Position numbers and translations under genes: made by a program. 64,000 bases of DNA from Acidobacteriota bacterium (lineage in GTDB: Bacteria > Acidobacteriota > UBA6911 > RPQK01 > DATIPO01): the NCBI GenBank assembly GCA_035471785.1, contig DATIPQ010000038.1, positions 88,938 through 152,937 on the forward strand, written 5' to 3'. The notes beneath the pieces were generated by a model. That model did not search any database, was not told the origin of the DNA, and saw only the letters and a list, made by a program, of their open reading frames with translations. Numbering within the stretch: position 1 is the stretch's first letter; the number at the start of each line of letters is the position of its first letter. Shown here in pieces: positions 1 to 8,131 of this stretch.

Positions 1-6
1 GACGGC

Positions 7-12
7 TATAAT
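7..12 (+). promoter_or_regulatory. -10 hexamer, leaderless-type
   Basis: A perfect TATAAT ends 6 bases before the ATG at 19. No Shine-Dalgarno sequence lies between them, so the predicted transcript starts at the ATG. The -35 region would lie outside the window. Confidence 0.5.
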
Positions 13-18
13 CGTGGC

Positions 19-699
19 ATGTTCGCCTACGTCCCGGCCCGAGGAGGCTCCAAGAGGCTGCCCCGCAAGAACATCCGTCCTCTGGCCGGACGGCCTCTGC
101 TGCTGCGCGTCCTCGACGCCTTGGCCCAGGTCGAAGGGCTGAGCGGCATCGGGGTGTCCAGCGAGGACCCTGAGATCCTCCACTTGGCCGGCAGCCATCC
201 GGACGCCGTCACCCTGCAGCCCCGGCGCGCCGAGCTGGCCGATGATCTGACGCCCTTCGTGGAACTGGCCCGCCGGGACGTGCCGCGGTTTGCCCGCTGC
301 TTTAACGATTCCAGCGTGCTCTTCGTGCTGGCCACGGCGGCATTGGTACCTCCTGAATTCTACCGCGAAGCCCTGATAGCGCATGAGAAGAATCCGGGTG
401 GATTGATTATTTCCGTCACCTCCATGCAGGCTTCACCCTTTCGCGCCCTGGTGGGAGATCCCCAGGAGGAGTTGCGCCCGCTCTTCCCCGAGCGCTTTCC
501 CCAACCCACCTGGCAGATGCCGCCGGCCTATCAGGACGCGGGATGCTTTTACGCCTTCCGCATGGACGGTTTGCAAGGCAAGGAGAAGTTCCTCGACCTC
601 AAGCCGGTTCAAGCCGTGGTGCTGCCCCCCGAGGTGGGCATCGATGTGGACACGCCCGATGACTGGCAGCGGCTGGAAAAGGCTTTCGAGGACCGCTAA
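19..699 (+). CDS. pseF: Acylneuraminate/pseudaminate cytidylyltransferase
   Basis: This enzyme transfers CMP from CTP to a nonulosonic acid, producing the activated sugar donor for glycan or flagellin modification in the cytoplasm. The 226-residue protein has the nucleotide-binding signature PARGGSKRLPRKN at residues 6-18, which is typical of CMP-sugar synthetases. YQDAGCFYAF near residue 171 resembles the DAGxFYW segment of PseF more than NeuA, so pseudaminate or a related sugar is the likely substrate (inference). The ATG has no Shine-Dalgarno sequence but sits 6 bases after TATAAT. Its stop codon overlaps the stop of the convergent Maf gene, its probable user. The family call is firm; the exact sugar is not. 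Confidence 0.82.
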   Translation: MFAYVPARGGSKRLPRKNIRPLAGRPLLLRVLDALAQVEGLSGIGVSSEDPEILHLAGSHPDAVTLQPRRAELADDLTPFVELARRDVPRFARCFNDSSVLFVLATAALVPPEFYREALIAHEKNPGGLIISVTSMQASPFRALVGDPQEELRPLFPERFPQPTWQMPPAYQDAGCFYAFRMDGLQGKEKFLDLKPVQAVVLPPEVGIDVDTPDDWQRLEKAFEDR

Positions 700-2654
700 G
701 CACCCAACGCCTCCTGCTGGGCGGCATGGGAGAGTGACTCCTCCAGCCGGCGCAGCAAGGGCAGGGTGGTTTCGAAGGCCTGCGCGATGCTTCGGTAGAC
801 CCTCATCGATTGACGGCAAGTTTCAACCTCGCTCCCGTCTTTGGGGGCAAAGCGCCTGAGCAGGGTGAGAGGACTCAAAGCGTAGCTGATCAGGAAGGCA
901 TCCTTCCTGGCGGCTTTCAGCTTCTTGTCGAGACTCTCCAGTTTGGACACGATCTTGCCGACGGGACAGGGGGTCCCCCGGGAGAAGTGTTGCAGCAATT
1001 CCTCGCTCAGTTTCAGGGCCCTGCGAGCGTGAGGCAAGCCCCTCTCGACTTGGCGGCGCGTGCGGCGGACCTGGCGCTGCAAGCCCCGGCGGTCAAATCC
1101 CGGATCAGCCAGCAACCCTCGGCGTAGTTGACGGAGCTCCTCGCTCAGGTCCTGGCCGATGAACTGGTCCAGGGCCTGGGAAAAAGTCATGACTTCGGCG
1201 CCCTGGATGCGGGCTCCGCCCTCGGTGGCGTTGATGACGCGCAGCTCGCCCTTGTGCACTCTCAGTTCCTCTTCGAACCAATGAATGTAGGTTTCCATCT
1301 GCACGTTGCTGATAATGGGCTTGCCGTCGTTGCCCTTGACCCACACCAGTATCTGATCGGTTTTCTTGTATCCCTTCTTGCCGCCTTGCTCTTCCAGCTC
1401 CTCGGCTTTGCTCCCGACCACGTCGATAGTTTCAAGCGAGCCGTCGGCGTGAAGTTGTTCATCGGTAAAGGCCAGGTCCTGCCCGATCATGATGATGGGA
1501 TCGGCACCAGCTTGACGCAGCAGGTCGAATACGGTGCAGGCGATGGAACCGCCGATCTTGATCTGTCCCACCTCCTGGCGGAAGTAGCGGTCCAGCCAGC
1601 GGTTGCTGCGGTGGACGCTCATCATGACCTTGGGGCCGCGATAGTGCTGCAAGATCTTGTAGTGGTTGATGGGATCGAAGACGAGGGGAGTCCGGGGCAG
1701 ATCCATACCCTTGAAAATGCCCTCGTAGTTGGGGCGTCCGGCGTCGATGGAGGCCACCAGGTCGGGTTCGATGCCCTCCTTAGCGAGCAATCGGGTGGCC
1801 GAGCCGACTGAGATGATCAGCGCCCTGCCCTTGGCCCGCCGCAGAAGACGGATCTGTTTGTTGAGGGAGGGTCCGGCAGCCGCCAGGATGGCGGGACGAT
1901 TCTTCCAGGCTCCGAAGATGGGAGACACCGTGCCCACTTGCGGGCAAAAGCGCAGGTTCTCGAGGAAGTTCCTCTGCCACTCGGGCGCGAAGTTGATGAC
2001 CGTGGCCAGATTGGTGCGCAGCATCTTCACTTCGCTGCGCAGCTTTTCCAGGAACTCGCGGAATTCTCGGGCAAAGACCTGTGCCGCCGCCGGCAGCTTG
2101 AGCAAGACTACATTGTCCATCCCCCCGCCCAAGGACGTGTAGACCTCCTTGAACTGAGACCAATCGCTGACCACCACCACCGAACGGTGGTCGGGAAAGT
2201 CGGCTTGCAGACGATCCAGCGGGAAGGACTCGGCAATCTCGCGCTGCGGCTCGACCACGATCACCCGCTGGCTGGCGGGGAGACGCTCCAGCAAGGCCCT
2301 CAGGTGGTATCCCAGTCCCAGTCCGAAGACCACCACGATGTTGGAGGGCGAAGGCTCATCGACCTGACCGGCCCACTGCCGCGCCTCCCGCTGGGGATCG
2401 TAGGCGCTGTGCAAATAGACTTGCCGCCCGTCCTTTTTGAGCACCAAGGTCTCCGGACCCCGCCTGGAAGGAAGACGTTCCCATTCGACTCTCACGAAGG
2501 ACTCCAAACGATGGGGGATCGGTTCGGCGGACGCGCTCGATGGGTTCGGGGTAAAAAAAAGATCCCCGGCGCGACCATGCCTGAAACACGCCAGGGATCG
2601 AAAGATGGGAACGTAGCGCGCTAGAAACGCTCCCTCCACCCCCTTGCTCCCCAT
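696..2654 (-). CDS. Maf-type glycosyltransferase, DUF115 family
   Basis: Motility-associated-factor proteins attach nonulosonic acids such as pseudaminic acid to flagellin in the cytoplasm. The 652-residue product has the DUF115 core: a stretch around RPAILAAAGPSLNKQ, followed by ISVGSATRLL and PDLVASIDAGRPNYEG, then MIGQDLAFTD further on. This resembles the GT-A-like nucleotide-sugar fold of the family. It faces the CMP-sugar synthetase gene and the two stop codons overlap within CTAA at 696-699, which fits a shared pathway. No flagellar gene is visible here, so flagellin as the target is inferred. Confidence 0.8.
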   Translation of the reverse strand: MGSKGVEGAFLARYVPIFRSLACFRHGRAGDLFFTPNPSSASAEPIPHRLESFVRVEWERLPSRRGPETLVLKKDGRQVYLHSAYDPQREARQWAGQVDEPSPSNIVVVFGLGLGYHLRALLERLPASQRVIVVEPQREIAESFPLDRLQADFPDHRSVVVVSDWSQFKEVYTSLGGGMDNVVLLKLPAAAQVFAREFREFLEKLRSEVKMLRTNLATVINFAPEWQRNFLENLRFCPQVGTVSPIFGAWKNRPAILAAAGPSLNKQIRLLRRAKGRALIISVGSATRLLAKEGIEPDLVASIDAGRPNYEGIFKGMDLPRTPLVFDPINHYKILQHYRGPKVMMSVHRSNRWLDRYFRQEVGQIKIGGSIACTVFDLLRQAGADPIIMIGQDLAFTDEQLHADGSLETIDVVGSKAEELEEQGGKKGYKKTDQILVWVKGNDGKPIISNVQMETYIHWFEEELRVHKGELRVINATEGGARIQGAEVMTFSQALDQFIGQDLSEELRQLRRGLLADPGFDRRGLQRQVRRTRRQVERGLPHARRALKLSEELLQHFSRGTPCPVGKIVSKLESLDKKLKAARKDAFLISYALSPLTLLRRFAPKDGSEVETCRQSMRVYRSIAQAFETTLPLLRRLEESLSHAAQQEALGA

Positions 2655-2776
2655 GCCGATGGAACTCGGTGGTGGCTTTGCTTGTACGGGTCTAGCTTAA
2701 GCAACCAACGTGCCACTAAGTTCCTGCTGGGGGAGGCACTGTTTGTCCGCCTTTCCGCTTCCATCTCCACCCATTA

Positions 2777-2815
2777 GCGTCAAAGAATTGATACATACCG
2801 TCAATAAATTGACGC
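2777..2815. repeat. Imperfect inverted repeat
   Basis: Two 15-base arms, GCGTCAAAGAATTGA at 2777-2791 and TCAATAAATTGACGC at 2801-2815, match at 12 of 15 positions around a 9-base spacer. It is AT-rich in a GC-rich genome and lies between the start of the Maf gene and the end of the next minus-strand gene. It could be an operator or a hairpin. No other feature was seen in the 2655-2883 gap. Confidence 0.5.
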
Positions 2816-2883
2816 TCAGGAGAAACTGCCGGTACCGGCTGGGGGTCGGAAGCTGTAGCCCTCGGCACATGGAGAGGGCCCTC

Positions 2884-2912
2884 TTCTCAGCGGCCGCGTT
2901 TCCCGCTGAGAA
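2884..2912. terminator. Hairpin across stop codon
   Basis: Perfect 10-base arms TTCTCAGCGG (2884-2893) and CCGCTGAGAA (2903-2912) flank a 9-base loop and include the stop codon of the minus-strand gene ending at 2887. There is no U-tract, so termination is only a possibility. A palindrome AGAGGGCCCTCT lies just beyond it. Confidence 0.4.
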
Positions 2913-3165
2913 GGCCGAGCAGGGCGACGAAGAGAGCGCCTCCAATGATCGACCAGACGATGGGGAAAGCCCGTCCGCCTACCGTTATGACGAAGATCTC
3001 TGGCAAGCCCGTCATGTCGGACAGGTATGCGCCCAAGAGGGCCCCGATAAAGCCTACCGCGATGGAGACCAGGCATCCGCCGCGCGAATAGCCGCCCAGC
3101 GACTGGCCGATTCCTCCGCAGATTCCTGCGATGAGAAGCAACAAGAGAAGTTCTAGAAGGCTCAT
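2887..3165 (-). CDS. GlsB/YeaQ-type small membrane protein
   Basis: A 92-residue inner-membrane protein with about three hydrophobic segments and glycine-rich turns: IAGICGGIGQSLGG, IAVGFIGALLGAYL and SIIGGALFVALLGLL. This is the layout of the transglycosylase-associated (GlsB/YeaQ/YmgE) family, whose role is poorly known and often linked to stress. The C-terminus is short and basic (SGKRGR). It lies 60 bases downstream of the XapX gene on the same strand, so the two probably form one small membrane-protein transcript. The family call is good; the biochemical role is unknown. Confidence 0.7.
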   Translation of the reverse strand: MSLLELLLLLLIAGICGGIGQSLGGYSRGGCLVSIAVGFIGALLGAYLSDMTGLPEIFVITVGGRAFPIVWSIIGGALFVALLGLLSGKRGR

Positions 3166-3225
3166 AGTTCCCTTCTTCCGGCTTTCCGATGCCGTCGCAA
3201 GCCCGCCTGGCGCGGACGCAACGCC

Positions 3226-3453
3226 TCACTCCGCCGGTTTTCGGACGGCCTCCTCAGACAAGGCCTGGGCCGCCGCGGGCGGGGGCGAAGACATGAGATG
3301 GTCGGTTATAAGGTAACCCACCGTGATGGAGGTGACCAGCATGGCTCCGATGAGGGTGGGAGGGGCCGGCACCGGCAGCTTGAACCAGCGGCAAGCCGCA
3401 CCTACGCCGACGCCGATGAGGACCGAGATGATGATTTTCACAGTGTCGTTCAC
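3226..3453 (-). CDS. XapX-domain membrane protein
   Basis: A 75-residue protein. The segment IISVLIGVGVGAACRWFKLPVPAPP followed by LIGAMLVTSITVGYLI is the XapX domain, two membrane helices joined by a proline-rich loop, of unknown function. I chose the GTG at 3453 because AGGAAG precedes it by about 6 bases; a longer frame to 3498 has no ribosome site. The C-terminal 25 residues are polar and alanine/proline-rich. It is probably cotranscribed with the downstream GlsB-like gene. Confidence 0.7.
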   Translation of the reverse strand: MNDTVKIIISVLIGVGVGAACRWFKLPVPAPPTLIGAMLVTSITVGYLITDHLMSSPPPAAAQALSEEAVRKPAE

Positions 3454-3489
3454 GAGGACTTCCTTTCGGGCCCCATGGTACTCAATCGC

Positions 3490-3495
3490 TATAAT
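3490..3495 (+). promoter_or_regulatory. -10 hexamer, leaderless-type
   Basis: A perfect TATAAT is followed by 7 bases and then the ATG at 3503. The expected transcription start falls on or next to the start codon, and no convincing ribosome site is present. Confidence 0.5.
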
Positions 3496-3502
3496 CAAGG
3501 CT

Positions 3503-4189
3503 ATGGCGGAGTACTACACCAGCTACCCGCGCACCATCCTCTGGCTGGTGCCTGGAGGCGAGGCCCGAGTGGGAGGCCAGGAGGACGATACCCAACCGTC
3601 CTTCACGGTCGAGGTCGACCCCTTCTATATTTCAAAGTGGCCCATCACCAACGAGCAGTACCGGGCTTACGATCCCGACTACCGTCCCCTGCCCCACAGC
3701 GACGGCGACCGCGACCCTGCCGTGGGATTGAGCTACCGGGACGCACTGGGCTATGCCGGCTGGTACGCCCGCATCTCCAAAAAGCCCATGCGCCTGCCCA
3801 GCGAAATCGAGTGGGAATACGCTTGCCGGGCCGGCCGCAGCGGACGCTGGTTCTTCGATCCCGAGGAAGCCGACGAGTACCTTTGGGACGCCCGCAACAG
3901 CCGTGGACGGGTGCAGCCGGTAGAGCACACCAAGGCCAACGAATTCGGTCTGCACGCCACCCTGGGAAGCGTGTGGGAGTGGACCGCTTCGCTCTATCGT
4001 CCCTATCCTCTGGAGAAGCGGCTGGACGACCCCGAGGCCCCCGGAAAGCGGGTGCTTCGGGGCGGCAGCTACGTCATGGACCGTGAGCAGATCTCCTGTT
4101 CGCTCAGAAAAGCCGCCGATCCCCGAGAGCGGCTGGCGGACGCCGGATTTCGCCTGGTCCGCAGCTTTGGACGGCTTGCCGGCGGCTAG
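3503..4189 (+). CDS. FGE/SUMF1-like domain protein
   Basis: A 228-residue stand-alone formylglycine-generating-enzyme-like domain. Seen: VPGGEARVGGQ, VDPFYISKWPITNEQY, MRLPSEIEWEYACRAG, EFGLHATLGSVWEWT, VLRGGSYVMD and DAGFRLVRS, in the usual order for the fold. The tandem active-site cysteines of true FGE (CxxxxC after GGSY) are not both present: only one Cys follows, in QISCSLR. A sulfatase-activating role is therefore unlikely, and another FGE-fold role is possible. The start was set at 3503 by the TATAAT seven bases upstream; the frame itself is open further upstream. Confidence 0.78.
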   Translation: MAEYYTSYPRTILWLVPGGEARVGGQEDDTQPSFTVEVDPFYISKWPITNEQYRAYDPDYRPLPHSDGDRDPAVGLSYRDALGYAGWYARISKKPMRLPSEIEWEYACRAGRSGRWFFDPEEADEYLWDARNSRGRVQPVEHTKANEFGLHATLGSVWEWTASLYRPYPLEKRLDDPEAPGKRVLRGGSYVMDREQISCSLRKAADPRERLADAGFRLVRSFGRLAGG

Positions 4190-4207
4190 AGGTGAAAAGG
4201 AGCTCAC

Positions 4208-4627
4208 ATGGGACGCAAAGGACCGCCCGGCCCCAGCGATGCGGAGGAGGGCATTTGGCAGGGCACTTCGGTGGCCCGCAAGTTCATTTCGCCCGACGGC
4301 ATGACGGTCCTGGTGGGCAAATCGGCGCGTGACAACGACATCCTCAGCCTCAAGCTGGCCTCGCCCGGCGACTTCTGGTTTCACGTGGCGGGCGACTCCG
4401 GTTCCCACGTGGTGGTGCGCAACCCCGACAACCTGGAGCGGCTGCCCCGGGAGACGCGCGACTACGCCGCCGGACTGGCCGCCGGCTACTCCAAGGCCCG
4501 CCGGGCCGGCCAGACGGGCGTCCACATGGCGCGGGCCGCCGACGTCAGCAAACCGCGCGGCTACGCCCCCGGTAAGGTGCAGCTAAGACGCTTGCGAAAG
4601 GTCAAGGCCTCTCCCATCCGCCAATAG
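4208..4627 (+). CDS. Stand-alone NFACT-R domain protein
   Basis: A 139-residue protein that is essentially an NFACT-R (DUF814) domain, the RNA-binding part of Rqc2/NEMF/Tae2 proteins. Seen: SPDGMTVLVGKSARDNDILSLKLA, then FWFHVAGDSGSHVVVR, matching the conserved NxxND and DxWxHxxxxxGSHVxxR motifs, with a basic tail. The NFACT-N and coiled-coil parts needed for ribosome quality control are absent, so its task is unclear; RNA or tRNA binding is inferred. AAAAGGAG lies 7 bases before the ATG. It follows the FGE-like gene by 18 bases. Confidence 0.8.
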   Translation: MGRKGPPGPSDAEEGIWQGTSVARKFISPDGMTVLVGKSARDNDILSLKLASPGDFWFHVAGDSGSHVVVRNPDNLERLPRETRDYAAGLAAGYSKARRAGQTGVHMARAADVSKPRGYAPGKVQLRRLRKVKASPIRQ

Positions 4628-4630
4628 AAG

Positions 4631-4667
4631 CCCGCCGCGTCAACGCAGCAACCTTAGAAGCGGCGGG
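4631..4667 (+). terminator. GC-rich hairpin after NFACT-R gene
   Basis: Perfect 8-base arms CCCGCCGC (4631-4638) and GCGGCGGG (4660-4667) begin three bases after the stop codon at 4627. The loop is long (21 bases) and no T-run follows, so this is a weak terminator candidate. Confidence 0.35.
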
Positions 4668-4774
4668 AGAGGCCCTTAGCCATGGTTCATTCGATCTCGA
4701 TGGCCTTGTCGGGCGGGATGCGGGTGTGCAGGATGGCGAATCGGGCTTGCCCGTGAACCGGGGGCGGTCGTATG

Positions 4775-4971
4775 CTAGTGCTGCCGGTCATAAATTCTGA
4801 GCCAGGGCCCTCCCTGTCTTGTCCCTTCTGAAAGGGACAGATTCGCCAGCCCAGGGTCAGCCCCGGCGAGCGCGAGCGAGACGGCTTCGCCACCCGGGTT
4901 TACAGCCAGGTGCGGACGCTGAAAGCGTGGAATAACGCAACAGGATGGCTCAAAACTTCTGACGCGCTGCA
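4775..4971 (+). repeat. Dispersed intergenic repeat, copy 1
   Basis: About 197 bases running from CTAGTGCTGCCGG to GACGCGCTGCA. The same sequence recurs in inverse orientation at 20383-20643, with high but imperfect identity by eye. Shared blocks include TCATAAATTCTGAGCCAGG, a small hairpin around TCCCTTCTGAAAGGGA, CCAGCCCAGGGTCAGCCCC, GGCGAGCGCGAGCGAGACGG and AAGCGTGGAATAACGCAAC. No ORF is convincing. It fills the gap between the NFACT-R gene and the secreted-protein gene. Confidence 0.8.
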
Positions 4972-5025
4972 CCAGATCTCATCGTTACGGAAAAACGGTT
5001 CTCTTTGACTACGAGGAATAACGTC

Positions 5026-6195
5026 ATGCCTTCATTGAAACTCTGGCTATTTTTTTGGATTGGTCTCGTCCTGATTGCCTGCGGACCCTTTCTCATGGGC
5101 CAATCCAACTTCGGCACGCTGACCGCCCCTCAAGTGGTCAACAACAACGCTGTTACCACCCAGATCGTTCTTCTCAACACTGCCTCCACCGCCTGCGGCG
5201 TGTCGATTACCGCTCATGAAGGCGCTGGTCAGCCGCCCTTGAACCCCGTCGACCTGGGCGGGGCTCAACCGAACCTGCTTGAGATCGAGGTTCCGGCCGA
5301 GGGCTCGGCCAGTTTCAATGTCTCGTCGCCGCAAGGTTTCCTGGGCGCCATCAGCGCCGAGATCTTGAACCCGGGCTGCGCGGGCAACCTGCAGATGCAG
5401 GCCCAGTATCTGATCGCCAATCAGACTCCGCTGGACGAGTTGTTCTCCTACTCCACCCCGTCATCCATCCCGGTCGATTCCTGCGCCGTGGTCCCGGTCA
5501 GCTTCGATCCCGACACCCAGGACGGCGATTCTGTCATCCCCGGCTTGGCCAGCGCCTTTTTTGGGCAGGGCGGCCTGCAATTGGATATTTGTCATGAACT
5601 GCGCGATCAGCAGGGGCAGGTCGTCCAGCCTAATGCCTGCTCGCCTTACGACGGGTCTCATCAGTCCCAATTGCTGGCCGAGATTTTTCCGAATCAGGGC
5701 TCCTTCGATGGAACCTGGCGGGTCTGTTATTTCAATGCCGGATCGACCATGGTCAATGCCGACACGGTGATCGACACGCTCTTTATCGACGTGGTGCAGA
5801 TCGGCAACCGCTTTCAGTTTGACAGCAACCAGCATGAGCAAGTCAAGCCCAACTGCATTCCGGGTCCCCGGTCGATCTGCTTGAGCGACCGCTTTCGGGT
5901 CAGCGTGGATTTCCAGGAGACGCCCACCGGACCCTCGCAGCCGGCCGACGGCGTTTTCAGAGACGACTCGGGGTACTTCTTCTTCAATCCCGACAACGTG
6001 GAGCTGATCGTCAAGGTGCTGGACGGCTGTGACATCAACGACCGTTTTTGGGTCTTCTATGCAGCCACCACCAACGTGGAGTACACGATTACGGTCACCG
6101 ACACCCAGTCCAATTCGGTATTCACCGCCGAAAATCCGTTTAATACGCCTTTCGACCCTATTACCGACACCCAGGCTTTCGCCACTTGCCCTTAA
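5026..6195 (+). CDS. Secreted hypothetical protein
   Basis: A 389-residue exported protein of unknown function. The N-terminus has a signal sequence, LWLFFWIGLVLIAC, in which LIAC could be a lipobox; cleavage after GQS is the alternative. The mature part is rich in Asn, Thr, Pro and paired Cys, as in extracellular beta-sandwich proteins, and no catalytic motif is recognised. The ATG at 5026 was chosen because GAGGAA precedes it by 7 bases; the frame also has a TTG at 5005. The aminopeptidase gene follows 30 bases later, so the two are probably cotranscribed. Confidence 0.65.
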   Translation: MPSLKLWLFFWIGLVLIACGPFLMGQSNFGTLTAPQVVNNNAVTTQIVLLNTASTACGVSITAHEGAGQPPLNPVDLGGAQPNLLEIEVPAEGSASFNVSSPQGFLGAISAEILNPGCAGNLQMQAQYLIANQTPLDELFSYSTPSSIPVDSCAVVPVSFDPDTQDGDSVIPGLASAFFGQGGLQLDICHELRDQQGQVVQPNACSPYDGSHQSQLLAEIFPNQGSFDGTWRVCYFNAGSTMVNADTVIDTLFIDVVQIGNRFQFDSNQHEQVKPNCIPGPRSICLSDRFRVSVDFQETPTGPSQPADGVFRDDSGYFFFNPDNVELIVKVLDGCDINDRFWVFYAATTNVEYTITVTDTQSNSVFTAENPFNTPFDPITDTQAFATCP

Positions 6196-6225
6196 GACAC
6201 CTTCGACCGTAATCCGGGGGGACCG

Positions 6226-8094
6226 ATGCGCTCAACATTGGCTTTGATCTGCACCGCATGCTTGCTTCTTGCTGCCGTCGGCTGCGCCTCGCCGCCCGAC
6301 GAGGCTCAACCAGAGTTCGAGAACATGGGCCAAGACGTTCATTCCTACGCCCGTCCAGACGAGGTGGCCGTCCGCCACATCGACCTGGACATCAAGGTCG
6401 ACTTCCAAGAGCAGATCATCGCAGGAACCGCATCGCTGCGGGTCGAGAACAAGTCGCAGGCCGACAGGCTCTACCTGGACAGCCGGGGCCTGACTATCCA
6501 CGAGGTGCGGCTGGACAACGATGAAGACCCGGCCTCTTACCAGATGGGGACGGAAGATCCTCACCTGGGCAGCGCCCTGATGATCGATATCGAGCCCTCC
6601 ACCAAGGTGGTGCACATCGACTACCGGAGCAGCCCCGAGGCGCAAGCGCTGATGTGGCTGGAACCGGAACTGACGGCCGACCGCACCGCGCCCTTTTTGC
6701 TGTCCCAGTCCCAGGCCATCCTGGCCCGCACCTGGGTGCCCTGCCAGGACAGTCCCAAGGTGCGCATGACCTACTCGGCCAAAGTTCAAGTGCCGCCGGG
6801 GATGATGGCGGTGATGAGCGCAGAGAATCCTACCCAAGTCTCCCAGGACGGTCTTTACACCTTCCACATGCCCCAGCCCATTCCCTCTTATCTGCTGGCC
6901 ATCGCTGCGGGGGACCTGGGTTTTCAGGCGCTGGGACCCCGCACCGGCGTTTATGCCGAGCCTTCGGTTCTGGAAAGGGCGGCCTGGGAACTGGCCGATA
7001 CCGAGAAAATGGTGGAGGCGGCCGAGAAGCTCTACGGACCTTATCGATGGGGACGCTACGACATGATCGTGCTTCCCCCCAGTTTTCCCTTCGGAGGCAT
7101 GGAGAATCCGCGCGTGACTTTCTTGACGCCCACCATGTTGGCCGGCGACCGTTCCCTGGTGGCCCTGATCGCCCACGAACTGGCCCATTCCTGGTCGGGC
7201 AACCTGGTGACCGATTCCACCTGGAACGACTTTTGGCTCAACGAGGGTTTCACCACCTACATCGAGCACCGCATCATGGAAGAGGTCTACGGCGACGAGG
7301 TGGAGGAGATGCTGGCCCAACTGGAGCTGGAAGCGCTGCGCGAGTCGCTGGACAGAGACTTCGACGATCCGCGCGACACCTGGCTCTACCTTGATCTGGA
7401 GGGGCGCGATCCCGATGAGGGGATGAATGCGGTGGCCTACGACAAGGGACACTTCTTTCTTCGGATGCTGGAGGAAACCGTGGGGCGCCAGCACTTCGAC
7501 GCCTTTCTGCGCGGCTACTTCGAGCACTTCGCCTTTGAGAGCGTCGATACCGGCCAATTCGTCGACTACCTGCGCCAGCACCTCATCGCCGGGGACGACG
7601 CCTTGGCGAAAGAGATGCGCATCGAGGAGTGGATCTACGGGCCCGGACTTCCCGAAAACACGCCACAGCCTCAGTCCGCCGCTCTGCGCCAGGTGGACGA
7701 GCAGCTCGAGGCCTTTGCGGCGGGAACCCCCGCGGCCGAGCTGTCGACCGAGGGCTGGACCACCCACCACACCCTCTATTTCCTGCGCAACCTGCCCGCT
7801 GAACTCAGCCAGCAACAACTGGGGGGGCTGGATGCCGCCTTCGGCTTTTCTTCCACCGGCAACTCGGAGATCCTCTGCCAATGGCTGGCCGTGGCACTCG
7901 AGCACGACTACCGGGAAAGCGACGCAGTTTTGCAAGACTTCCTGTCGCGTCAGGGCCGCCGCAAATTCCTCATGCCCCTTTATCGCGGCCTCGTTGAGAG
8001 CGGCCGCCGGCAGGACGCCCGCCGCATCTACGAAAGCGCCAAATTCGGTTACCACTCCGTCTCCCGCAATTCGGTGGAAGAGCTCTTCAACTGA
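6226..8094 (+). CDS. M1 family metallo-aminopeptidase, lipoprotein
   Basis: A zinc aminopeptidase of the LTA4-hydrolase/M1 type that removes N-terminal residues from peptides, probably at the cell surface or in the periplasm. Seen in 622 residues: a signal peptide ending in a lipobox-like AVGC, the exopeptidase motif GGMEN at 290-294, the zinc motif HELAH at 317-321, and the third zinc ligand in WLNEGF (Glu340). The C-terminal 200 residues are alpha-helical, as in LTA4 hydrolases. GGGGGG sits just before the ATG. It follows the secreted protein gene closely. Confidence 0.9.
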   Translation: MRSTLALICTACLLLAAVGCASPPDEAQPEFENMGQDVHSYARPDEVAVRHIDLDIKVDFQEQIIAGTASLRVENKSQADRLYLDSRGLTIHEVRLDNDEDPASYQMGTEDPHLGSALMIDIEPSTKVVHIDYRSSPEAQALMWLEPELTADRTAPFLLSQSQAILARTWVPCQDSPKVRMTYSAKVQVPPGMMAVMSAENPTQVSQDGLYTFHMPQPIPSYLLAIAAGDLGFQALGPRTGVYAEPSVLERAAWELADTEKMVEAAEKLYGPYRWGRYDMIVLPPSFPFGGMENPRVTFLTPTMLAGDRSLVALIAHELAHSWSGNLVTDSTWNDFWLNEGFTTYIEHRIMEEVYGDEVEEMLAQLELEALRESLDRDFDDPRDTWLYLDLEGRDPDEGMNAVAYDKGHFFLRMLEETVGRQHFDAFLRGYFEHFAFESVDTGQFVDYLRQHLIAGDDALAKEMRIEEWIYGPGLPENTPQPQSAALRQVDEQLEAFAAGTPAAELSTEGWTTHHTLYFLRNLPAELSQQQLGGLDAAFGFSSTGNSEILCQWLAVALEHDYRESDAVLQDFLSRQGRRKFLMPLYRGLVESGRRQDARRIYESAKFGYHSVSRNSVEELFN

Positions 8095-8101
8095 TTTTTC
8101 T

Positions 8102-8131
8102 TTGAACTTTGTCAGCCGGAACGCGTATAAT
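8102..8131 (+). promoter_or_regulatory. Sigma-70-type promoter
   Basis: TTGAAC (8102-8107), an 18-base spacer, and a perfect TATAAT (8126-8131). The predicted transcript starts near 8138, leaving about 230 bases of untranslated leader before the lytic transglycosylase gene at 8371. Confidence 0.6.

Noticed and set aside
3298-4086. Alternative plus-strand frame over the FGE-like gene
   Set aside because: Arg/Pro/His-rich composition without motifs; the other frame has the full FGE-fold pattern.
4775-4971. Insertion sequence or CRISPR unit
   Set aside because: No transposase, no spaced short direct repeats; only two long copies with internal hairpins.
6232-8055. 607-codon open frame on the minus strand
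   Set aside because: It lies fully inside the M1 aminopeptidase gene, whose zinc and GGMEN motifs are clear; the opposite frame is open only because of high GC at third positions.
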